Assembly (NCBI GenBank): GCA_036403235.1
Contig: DASWRI010000036.1
Location: 123,999 to 187,998, forward strand
Source of the DNA: JBGTFE01 sp036403235
Lineage (GTDB): Bacteria; Acidobacteriota; Blastocatellia; Pyrinomonadales; Pyrinomonadaceae
Reading direction: 5' to 3'
DNA length: 64,000 nt
Shown here: piece after piece, positions 1 to 6,408 of the stretch
Layout of the letters: each line of letters starts with the position of its first letter
How positions within the stretch are numbered: position 1 is the first letter of the stretch
Notes under the pieces: generated by a model
Database searches by the model: none
Told to the model about the DNA's origin: nothing
The model's input: only the letters and a program-made list of their open reading frames with translations
Position numbers and translations under genes: made by a program

Positions 1-211
1 ACAATATAGCATAGGGTTAAATGAGCGAAGCGAATGAACCCTATATATTTGATAATCGACCAACGGCTCGCTGAAGGCGAGCAACATCAACCGTTTGATT
101 GTTCGATGCCTTCAGCGTCGGAATATTTTATCTATCGCGTTCGCAGGATTGCGCTCGACTTCTCGCAAGGTTGCGCGCAACTTCGTTTCGCTTAACCCTA
201 CGCTATATTGT
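1..211. repeat. Interspersed inverted-repeat element
   Basis: Bases 1-20 (acaatatagcatagggttaa) are the reverse complement of 192-211 with one mismatch, so the ends form a terminal inverted repeat around about 170 bases. The inside carries further partial copies (gagcgaagcgaatgaaccc, cgcaacttcgtttcgc). The open frame across it and into the next gene has no protein-like composition. It looks like a mobile or interspersed intergenic repeat that may extend left of the window. Confidence 0.5.
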
Positions 212-291
212 TGGTCGCCGTTGGCGACTTTCGGGCTTTAATTTCCTTCCTGATTTTATAGATACGTTTCGTTTCCTTTACAATAAATCTA

Positions 292-1770
292 ATGACCGAA
301 AAGTTTGGCTGGGAAATAGAAAATTTTCTCGAAGTAAAAAACTCGGAGCTTCACATCGACGGCGTTTCGGGCGTTAAGCTCGCGGAAAAATACGACACGC
401 CGCTTTTTGTTTTCAGCGAATCGCGTATAAAACGAAACGTCGGGCGGCTGAGACGCGCCGAAAAATCCGTCGGATGCAAATTAAAAATATGTTACGCCGC
501 GAAAGCAAATTCGGTGATGGCGATTTTGCGAACAATCAAAGATTCGGGCAGCGATTTGGAAGTCAATTCGGGCGGCGAGCTTTGGAAGGCGCTCGAAATC
601 GGCTTTCGTCCCGAACAAATTATCTTTAACGGCACGAGCAAAACCGTACAGGAACTCGAAGACGCGATAAACGCGGGAATTTACGCGATTCAATCGGATT
701 CGATTTACGAATTGGAGCTGACGGAAAAGATTGCCCGACGTCTGTATAAACGTGCGAACGTCTCTTTGCGGCTTGTTCCCGAAATCGAAAGCGAAACTCT
801 GAGCGGTTTGCAGACGGCGCTTTTGACTTCGAAGTTCGGCATGATGCCGGATGAGGCGCTCGAAGCTTTTCGTCGCTGGCACGAATCGGAGTTTTTGAAT
901 CTCTGCGGCATACACCTGCATATCGGCTCGCAAAATCCGCATGCAAAGCCTTACTCGGACGCTTTACAGACTTTGTTTGAAAATCTTATGCAAATTTACG
1001 AAGAAACCGGGCACAAATTGCAGCACTTGAACCTGGGCGGCGGCTTTCCCGTCAATTATCTGCTCGACAAATCGCACGAAATCGATTTTCCGCAGGCGCA
1101 GCGTGATTTTTTCGGCGCGACGCTCGAACCCGAAGACGTTTTGCGTGAAGCATGGAAAGTCGTCAAAGACGCCGCCGCAAGCAGAAATGCGACGCATCTA
1201 CTGGAAAACATCGAGCTTTTGCTCGAACCCGGCCGAAGCATCATTTCCGACGCCGGAATTTGCCTGACAAGTGTGTGCAATCGAAAAGAAAGACCTGTTC
1301 AGCGGCCGGCGGTTACTGGTCAGCGGTCAGATTTAGAAACCAAAAACGAAACCGCATTTACTGACCACCGGCCACTGACCACCGACCACTGGCTTTTGAC
1401 CGATGCGGGCTTCAACATTCTGCTTTCGATGGAAACTTACAAGTGGTATTACCACTTGATTTCCGCTGCGCGCGCCGGGGAAGCGCACAATTTTCCGTAT
1501 AAGCTCGCCGGGCCTCTGTGCGACGGCGGCGACGTTTATTTCGATATCGAAGGCGAGCGGAGATTGCCCGATTATCGCCTTTTGCCCGAAGACGTCCGAC
1601 CCGGAGAAGTTTTGGCTTTGCTCAATTGCGGCGCGTATTCGCTGGCGCAAATGTCGCAATACAACGGAAGATTTCTTCCCGCCGTCGTTTTGATTCGCGA
1701 AAACGGCGAAGTTGAGTTAATTCGCAAACGTGATGCTTTTCAAGATTTGATTTTGAATGAAGTCTGGTGA
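292..1770 (+). CDS. PLP-dependent decarboxylase, diaminopimelate decarboxylase family
   Basis: A fold-type III PLP enzyme of the diaminopimelate/ornithine decarboxylase family, cytosolic. By family it would decarboxylate meso-diaminopimelate to lysine, or a related amino acid. Visible motifs: YAAKANS (residues ~67-73) with the Schiff-base lysine; HLHIGSQ; the glycine loop LNLGGGFP that binds the PLP phosphate; LLEPGRS; CDGGDVYF with the C-terminal active-site cysteine; and NCGAYSLAQMSQYN near the end. The 492 residues exceed the usual ~415-430. Part of the excess is a repeat-derived stretch at about residues 335-367, between the EPGRS motif and the TDAGFN strand (see 1296-1393). The exact substrate is not certain: carboxynorspermidine decarboxylases and siderophore-pathway relatives share these motifs. 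The start ATG lacks a clear Shine-Dalgarno sequence. Confidence 0.85.
   Translation: MTEKFGWEIENFLEVKNSELHIDGVSGVKLAEKYDTPLFVFSESRIKRNVGRLRRAEKSVGCKLKICYAAKANSVMAILRTIKDSGSDLEVNSGGELWKALEIGFRPEQIIFNGTSKTVQELEDAINAGIYAIQSDSIYELELTEKIARRLYKRANVSLRLVPEIESETLSGLQTALLTSKFGMMPDEALEAFRRWHESEFLNLCGIHLHIGSQNPHAKPYSDALQTLFENLMQIYEETGHKLQHLNLGGGFPVNYLLDKSHEIDFPQAQRDFFGATLEPEDVLREAWKVVKDAAASRNATHLLENIELLLEPGRSIISDAGICLTSVCNRKERPVQRPAVTGQRSDLETKNETAFTDHRPLTTDHWLLTDAGFNILLSMETYKWYYHLISAARAGEAHNFPYKLAGPLCDGGDVYFDIEGERRLPDYRLLPEDVRPGEVLALLNCGAYSLAQMSQYNGRFLPAVVLIRENGEVELIRKRDAFQDLILNEVW
1296..1393. repeat. Heptamer inverted-repeat element inside a coding sequence
   Basis: The left arm (about 1297-1330) reads in 7-base steps as gttcagc, ggccggc, ggttact, ggtcagc, ggtcaga. 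The right arm (about 1361-1393) reads ctgacca, ccggcca, ctgacca, ccgacca, ctgg. The arms are reverse complements of each other with mismatches. The same design occurs between genes elsewhere in the window. Here it stays open in the decarboxylase frame and encodes about 30 hydrophilic residues between two conserved motifs. Confidence 0.75.
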
Positions 1771-2015
1771 AATTTGAAGACGATTTTTGCAAATTATGTC
1801 TCTATTTTGGGAAAAGATGCGACTACTTCGGGAGAAAATGCGACTACTTTGACAAAAAACGTCGATACTTTCGGAAAAAACGCGACGATTTTTTAAAAAG
1901 TATCGACTACTTTGAGAAAAAACGCGACCGTTTCGTGAAATATGCCGCTTCTTTTACAAAAGATGTCGCTTCTTTTCTAAAATATGTCTCTTCTTTTGTA
2001 AGTTTATCGAGATAA
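1767..2015 (+). CDS. Possible small heptapeptide-repeat protein
   Basis: An 82-residue frame starting at a GTG that overlaps the upstream TGA (GTGA). It is composed almost entirely of ten 7-residue repeats of the type (C/R/V)-x-(Y/S)-F-x-K-(K/R), for example CDYFGRK, CDYFDKK, RRYFRKK, IDYFEKK, then AASFTKD and VASFLKY. It is strongly basic and aromatic, with one phenylalanine per heptad. No family is recognised. Every DNA unit is exactly 21 bp, so an open frame would persist by chance. It may be a translated helical or coiled peptide, or only a minisatellite behind the decarboxylase gene. Confidence 0.3.
   Translation: MKFEDDFCKLCLYFGKRCDYFGRKCDYFDKKRRYFRKKRDDFLKSIDYFEKKRDRFVKYAASFTKDVASFLKYVSSFVSLSR
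1797..2006. repeat. 21-bp tandem repeat (10 degenerate units)
   Basis: Ten contiguous units of exactly 21 bases, the first at 1797-1817. Unit 2 is tgcgactacttcgggagaaa plus one base. Units diverge steadily: the early ones contain gactacttt, the late ones gcttctttt. There are no spacers, so this is a minisatellite and not a CRISPR array. Confidence 0.8.
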
Positions 2016-2075
2016 CTCGCGAGCTATAAAGAAAAACTTACGAATGATGAAGCAATAATTATCAGTTATAAAATT

Positions 2076-2292
2076 AAAACTCTTTAATCGCATAGCGATT
2101 TCATAAAATTAGCCGTGTCTTTTAAGAAACAGTCACTTGTCGAATAACAATTAATGTCGCGTGGGCGACGATTGAATAAATAATCAATTACATCAATCGT
2201 CGCCCACGCGACGCAAATCATTTTTCGTTCGCATTCCGTGCGTTAAAACGCACGGCTAATTTCATTAATTCGCTACGCGATTAAAGAGTTTT
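2076..2292. repeat. Nested palindromic intergenic element
   Basis: This fills most of the gap between the minisatellite and the next gene. The outer arms 2076-2117 (aaaactctttaatcgcatag...) and 2251-2292 (...cgctacgcgattaaagagtttt) are inverted copies with a few mismatches. The inner arms 2156-2175 (gtcgcgtgggcgacgattga) and 2193-2212 are perfect 20-bp inverted copies. No open frame with protein character is present. It could be a MITE-like element or a large cruciform or RNA hairpin. Confidence 0.7.
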
Positions 2293-2328
2293 GGTTTTAT
2301 CTTTATCTTTTCCGTGTTTTACGATTAA

Positions 2329-3828
2329 CTACCAATCTTTGGTCTTTGTCATCTCGCGCATAATCTTTTTTTCGGCGTCGGTTATGTCGAAATCGGCCTG
2401 CTCGTAAAATTCGGCCAAATCGACGAGGCAGACGGCGCGGCTGCTTTCATCGCGGATTTGCGCGATTGTTGCGAGATTTTCGACGGAAAGCTCGCGCGCC
2501 CTTTCCGTTTCGCCATAATCGTTAAAACGTCTTGCGAGCTCGTTAAAAGCCGACGAACGCGGCGCTAATTGTGCGACGGTTTCGGCCAGATGCGCGGCTT
2601 CGCCCAGAGATTTGATTGCTTCGTCTCGTTTTTCCAGATTATTTTCCGCGTCCGAAACGCCGATGAGCGCAAAAAGTCTCTCGGAATCCTCGGCGATTGC
2701 GTTCACCGCCTGCCGCGCCTGCTCGTCTTTTTCCTTCGATGCGAAGACGCGCGCGATTTGCGAAAGCGCCGACGTCTGTTCGGTTTCGTCCGCTATTTCC
2801 TGTGCGATTTCAAAGGCGCGCTCGGTCTTTTCGTAACGCGCGAATAAGACCGCAATCGTCGCCCATAGATTAAAACGCGCGCGGCTGTTGCGAATTTCCA
2901 AGTCCTTCTGCGATTTCAAAATTACGTATCCTTCTTCGAGCGCTTCGAGCGCGTCTTCACGCTCGCCCTTTTCGTTCAAAATCTGCGAAAATCCGATTAA
3001 AGTCGAAGTCATCTGCGTTTTATCCGCTACCAAATCGAGCGTCCGGTCGGCTAATTCGATACTTCCCGACCGGAGAAAGCCGAGCGAAATCGCGCTTAAA
3101 AAAGCGTCGCGGTGAATGTTGTCGAGACTTTCGGCAGTCGTCTTCGCTTTATCGAAAAACTCGATTGCGCGGTCGTTGCGCTTCGCCTCCGCGAAATGAT
3201 TTGCAATATCGACGAACGCGCGGATTTGCTCTTCCGCATATTCGATTTCGTTTGCTGCGGCCGCCGCCTTTTCCAGATATTCGACGGCGCTTGCCGGTTC
3301 GCCTTTTTGCAGTTTCAAAAGCGCGATGTTCTGCAAAGCGACGACATTCGAATATGGAAATTCGATTTTTTCGAGCGTTGCGAGCGCATTCGCATCGTCG
3401 TCCCCGGCCGCTTGATGCAAAGCGATGTCGGCCAAAACATTGTCAGGGTGTTCGAGGCCGTCGGCGATTTCAAACGCCTTTTCAAAATCGTTTTTGGCGG
3501 ACTTTTGCAGCGCGATACGCTCGCGCGCCTGACGCTGCGTGCCGTAATCTTCAATTGCTTCGACCAACTGAAGCGCGTATTCATCATCGTCAAGCGCCGC
3601 GCATTTTTCGGCGACAAATGTTAAAAGACGGTCGCGGACAAACGGGTCATCAACGCCGTCGGCGAGCGCCGCCGCCAAATCAACCTCGTCTTTTTCGAGA
3701 TAGCGCGGCACGACGCGCGCCATCGCTTCGGCGTGGCCGTCGCTGCTTTTTATGTTTTCCGCCAGATACGCGGCGCAGGCCAAAAGATTCGTTTGAGCTT
3801 CTTCTAAAGATATTTGATGTTCTGCCAT
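2329..3828 (-). CDS. TPR-like alpha-helical repeat protein
   Basis: A 499-residue soluble protein without signal peptide or membrane segment. It is built from about a dozen helix-turn-helix repeats of 34-40 residues, with TPR-type spacing of small and aromatic residues (for example ALATLEKIEFPYSNVVALQN, AIEFFDKAKTTAESLDNIHR, ALEALEEGYVILK). It is rich in Glu and Ala. Such proteins are protein-interaction scaffolds; no partner is evident. It lies downstream of the HAD phosphatase on the same strand, separated by a hairpin-repeat spacer, so co-transcription is uncertain. No specific orthologue is recognised. Confidence 0.75.
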   Translation of the reverse strand: MAEHQISLEEAQTNLLACAAYLAENIKSSDGHAEAMARVVPRYLEKDEVDLAAALADGVDDPFVRDRLLTFVAEKCAALDDDEYALQLVEAIEDYGTQRQARERIALQKSAKNDFEKAFEIADGLEHPDNVLADIALHQAAGDDDANALATLEKIEFPYSNVVALQNIALLKLQKGEPASAVEYLEKAAAAANEIEYAEEQIRAFVDIANHFAEAKRNDRAIEFFDKAKTTAESLDNIHRDAFLSAISLGFLRSGSIELADRTLDLVADKTQMTSTLIGFSQILNEKGEREDALEALEEGYVILKSQKDLEIRNSRARFNLWATIAVLFARYEKTERAFEIAQEIADETEQTSALSQIARVFASKEKDEQARQAVNAIAEDSERLFALIGVSDAENNLEKRDEAIKSLGEAAHLAETVAQLAPRSSAFNELARRFNDYGETERARELSVENLATIAQIRDESSRAVCLVDLAEFYEQADFDITDAEKKIMREMTKTKDW

Positions 3829-3840
3829 ATTTTTTTACTA

Positions 3841-3982
3841 CAGAGACACAGAGGCACAGGAGAAACTAAAACAGGACGAACAGGATAAGCAGGATAAATG
3901 CTTTTTTTCCAATCTGCGTTATCTGCGTATATCTGCGGTTAATTCTTTCTTTAAAATCTCTGTGTCTCTGTGTCTTCGGTGG
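3841..3982. repeat. Intergenic heptamer-type inverted repeats
   Basis: The left arm 3841-3860 (cagagacacagaggcacagg) is complemented by 3958-3982 (ctctgtgtctctgtgtcttc...). Between them are a short direct repeat, tctgcgtta/tctgcgtata/tctgcggtta (3911-3940), and an aacaggacgaacaggataag stretch. The element separates two minus-strand genes and has no open frame. Confidence 0.55.
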
Positions 3983-3990
3983 TTGATTTC

Positions 3991-4683
3991 CTATACAAAA
4001 ACGAGTCGAACCGATTCAGCCGTCCAGTCGTCGAGATTTTTCGCGACGGCGTCTGCTCCGGCTTCGCGCAGTTTCCCGGCGGAAACCGTGTTCGTTACGC
4101 CGAGTGCTTTCAAATCCGCGTTTCTGGCCGCCATAATTCCCTGCGGCGAATCTTCGATGACGAGACATTCGCCGTGCGTTATCGGCGAATGTCTGCGCCT
4201 TGTGTGAACGGCGTCAATCAAACGAAATCCGGTGCGGTAACACTGCGAATCGGGCTTGCAGACGGTAACGTCTTCGGCGCTGACGATGGCCGAAAAACAG
4301 TTCGCTAAATTTGTTCTCTCAAGAATGTACTCGATTTCCTCGCGCCGCGCCATGCTGACGATGCCGAGCTCGAACTCCTGCGCCATTTTCCGTATAAAAT
4401 CTTCGACGCCGGGAAAAAGCGGCACTTCCGCCGCGACCAATTCGCGCCATCTGTTGGTTTTGGCAATCTTCACTTCGAGAGATTTATTCACTTCCAAATC
4501 TTTTCCGGCGCGCGCGTAGGCCGCTTCGATAAAAGTCTTATCGTCCATGCCGAGACATTCGTAATACTGCGCTTCGGTCAGAGCGATGCCTTCATCCGCT
4601 AAAACTTCCTGATACGCCTTCATCTGCAAAGGCTCGTCGTCGATAATCACACCGTTGAAGTCGAAGAGTATAGCTTTAATCAT
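3991..4683 (-). CDS. HAD-superfamily phosphatase (beta-phosphoglucomutase-like)
   Basis: A 230-residue haloacid-dehalogenase hydrolase with a helical cap, of the phosphoglycolate phosphatase / beta-phosphoglucomutase type. It likely dephosphorylates a small sugar or metabolite phosphate in the cytosol. Motif I is FDFNGVIID (nucleophile Asp8); the usual second Asp is Asn10, a variation seen in some HAD subgroups that should alter acid-base catalysis. Motif II is GIVSMARR, motif III is the lysine of CKPDSQ, and motif IV is VIEDSPQGIMAA. Between motifs III and IV lies an Arg/His-rich insert (RRRHSPITHGEC) encoded by a perfect DNA hairpin at 4164-4193. The substrate cannot be read from sequence. 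Confidence 0.85.
   Translation of the reverse strand: MIKAILFDFNGVIIDDEPLQMKAYQEVLADEGIALTEAQYYECLGMDDKTFIEAAYARAGKDLEVNKSLEVKIAKTNRWRELVAAEVPLFPGVEDFIRKMAQEFELGIVSMARREEIEYILERTNLANCFSAIVSAEDVTVCKPDSQCYRTGFRLIDAVHTRRRHSPITHGECLVIEDSPQGIMAARNADLKALGVTNTVSAGKLREAGADAVAKNLDDWTAESVRLVFV
4164..4193. repeat. Perfect hairpin inside the HAD gene
   Basis: The arms gacattcgccg (4164-4174) and cggcgaatgtc (4183-4193) are exact reverse complements around an 8-base loop. It lies in frame between HAD motifs III and IV and encodes the Arg/His-rich insert. Confidence 0.75.
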
Positions 4684-4761
4684 TTGTTCGGATAACTTCC
4701 TTTTTAATGTTATGAAAATTGTATTTTAGCCTTCAAAAGTGATGACGGCAAATTAGTAATT

Positions 4762-4841
4762 AAAAGAAGAATAAACGACGAATAACACAGATGGCACGAA
4801 TCATTATTTCTTTCTTTTATTTGTGTTATTCGTTTTATTCG
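4762..4841. repeat. Intergenic inverted repeat
   Basis: The left arm 4762-4790 (aaaagaagaataaacgacga...) pairs with the right arm 4807-4841 (...tgtgttattcgttttattcg). The clearest match is cgaataacaca with tgtgttattcg. It lies just downstream of the FAD oxidase gene (minus strand) and may also act as its transcript end. Confidence 0.55.
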
Positions 4842-4844
4842 CGG

Positions 4845-6317
4845 CTAATTCCCCAGAAACTTTTCGTCAAACATATTTCCGCGGCTTAAAATGCCGTTCG
4901 GGTCGAAGGCGCGCTTGAGCTCGGCCATTTCGTTCAAGAATCTTTCGCCGTACATGACGTATAGATATTTCGATTTTAATTTTCCGATGCCGTGTTCGGC
5001 GCTGATTGTGCCGCCGAGCATAATCGCCTGCGCGATAAACCTGCCGTAGAGATGTTTTGCCTGTTGGGCTTCTTCCGCCGTCTTCGGAATTATGTTGACG
5101 TGCAGGTGATTGTCGCCGATATGTCCGAAAATGACGTAATCGAGACGGCTTTCGTTTAGTTTTTCCTTGTAAAACTTGAGAAACGAAGCGAATTTATCGT
5201 CGGGCACGGCCATGTCAGTCCCGACTTTTCGCTGCTTGCAGCGTACGATTCGCTCGTTGACGGCAACGGGCAGAGCGTGGCGAAATTCGCGCATTTTTAT
5301 CAAATCCTGCTCGGTCGTCGTAAACCATGAGAGGTCGATTTCGGCGTTGTGTTTTTCCAAAAGCGCGTTCCAACGCTCGAATGACTCGTCCTCGGTTTCG
5401 TTGGTCGTCTCCTGCTCGAAAAAAATCGCGCCCGCCACGTCGGCAGGCGTTTCGGGAAACTTTTCCGAGATGAATTCGAGCGCCCGGTCATCGAAATATT
5501 CGATTAAAGACGCATCGATTGAATTTTGAATCTTGAATTTTGCATTTTGAATTGACTGCGCTCGCGCTTCGTTGACGAAATTAAGCAAATCTTTTTCGTT
5601 TTTGAAAAACACGATTCCGCTCAAAAAACCTTCGGGCTTTGGCAAAAGCTTGAGCTCGACTTCGGTGATAACGCCGAGCGTGCCTTCGCTTCCGACGAAT
5701 AAATCAATCGCGTCGAGCGGCTCGCCGGAAAAATATCCGCTCGTGTTTTTGCGCACGTTCGGCTGACGATAAGTCGGAAGCTTAGCGCGAACGCTGCCGA
5801 TTTCGATAAAACCGTTTTCGGCGAAAATCTCGCCGCGCCTCAAGTTTAAGATTTCGCCCGAAGGCAAGACGATTTCCAATCTTTCGACGTATTTTCTGGT
5901 CGCACCGTATTTAAAGCTGCGCGCGCCCGATGCGTTGGTCGCGACCGTCCCGCCGATTTGACAGCTCCATTCGGTCGGGTCGGGCGGATAAAACAGATTT
6001 TCCGCGTCAACCGCTTTCTGCAAATCCGTTAAAAGCACGCCGCTTTCGACCGTCGCCGAAGTTTTATTAATTTCTTTTATTCGATTTAATTTTTCGAGCG
6101 AAACGACGCAGCCGCCGAACGGAATCGCGCCCGCAACCGTTCCAGTTCGCGCGCCCGAAACGGTTACGGTAACTCGCTTCTCATTTGCTTCTTTTAAGAT
6201 TTCGGCGATTTCCCGAGCACTTTCGGGAATAAAAAGCTTGTCGGCGTGTCCGCCCGCGAGATTGCTCGCGTCGGTCAGGTAATTTTGCAGTTCGTCCAAA
6301 TGAGTTTTGACTTGCAT
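4845..6317 (-). CDS. FAD-linked oxidase, GlcD / D-lactate dehydrogenase family
   Basis: A 490-residue flavoprotein of the glycolate oxidase GlcD / D-2-hydroxyacid dehydrogenase group, oxidising a 2-hydroxy acid to the 2-oxo acid. The N-terminal PCMH FAD domain shows SGARTGTVAGAIPFGG (about 54-69), PPDPTEWSCQIGGTVATNAS and YGATRKYVERLEIVLPSG. The C-terminal FAD-oxidase domain shows GHIGDNHLHVNIIP and SAEHGIGKLKSKYL with the metal/substrate histidines. No GlcE or GlcF subunit gene is adjacent, which favours a single-chain D-lactate-dehydrogenase-like enzyme. A stretch reading SIQNAKFKIQNS (about residues 255-266) is encoded by a heptamer DNA repeat at 5521-5556, so repeat DNA has entered the protein. 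Electron acceptor and exact substrate are unknown. Confidence 0.87.
   Translation of the reverse strand: MQVKTHLDELQNYLTDASNLAGGHADKLFIPESAREIAEILKEANEKRVTVTVSGARTGTVAGAIPFGGCVVSLEKLNRIKEINKTSATVESGVLLTDLQKAVDAENLFYPPDPTEWSCQIGGTVATNASGARSFKYGATRKYVERLEIVLPSGEILNLRRGEIFAENGFIEIGSVRAKLPTYRQPNVRKNTSGYFSGEPLDAIDLFVGSEGTLGVITEVELKLLPKPEGFLSGIVFFKNEKDLLNFVNEARAQSIQNAKFKIQNSIDASLIEYFDDRALEFISEKFPETPADVAGAIFFEQETTNETEDESFERWNALLEKHNAEIDLSWFTTTEQDLIKMREFRHALPVAVNERIVRCKQRKVGTDMAVPDDKFASFLKFYKEKLNESRLDYVIFGHIGDNHLHVNIIPKTAEEAQQAKHLYGRFIAQAIMLGGTISAEHGIGKLKSKYLYVMYGERFLNEMAELKRAFDPNGILSRGNMFDEKFLGN
5521..5556. repeat. Heptamer repeat within the FAD oxidase gene
   Basis: The plus strand reads gaatttt, gaatctt, gaatttt, gcatttt, gaattga in consecutive 7-base steps. 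It is in frame in the minus-strand oxidase, giving about 12 residues rich in Gln, Asn and Lys. Confidence 0.7.
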
Positions 6318-6338
6318 AAAGCAAATTTAACCCAAAGG

Positions 6339-6406
6339 AAAGTGAAAAGTGAAAAGTGAAAAGTGAAAAGTTTAAGAATCTTTTCTTCACTTTTCACTTC
6401 TCACTT
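6339..6406. repeat. Heptamer hairpin between oxidase and kinase genes
   Basis: The left arm repeats gaaaagt four times in 7-base steps (about 6339-6371). The right arm 6381-6406 (ttttcttcacttttcacttc...) is its complement. It lies immediately downstream of the kinase stop codon on the minus strand, so the transcript could fold into an A/U-rich stem. Confidence 0.75.
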
Positions 6407-6408
6407 AT

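Noticed and set aside
99..377. 92-residue open frame
   Set aside because: It runs through the interspersed repeat and into the decarboxylase gene in another frame; the composition is Arg/Phe-rich without any motif.
1797..2006. CRISPR-like impression of the 21-bp array
   Set aside because: Units are contiguous and degenerate; there are no constant repeats with unique spacers. The same reasoning excludes 21791-21991. No cas gene is present.
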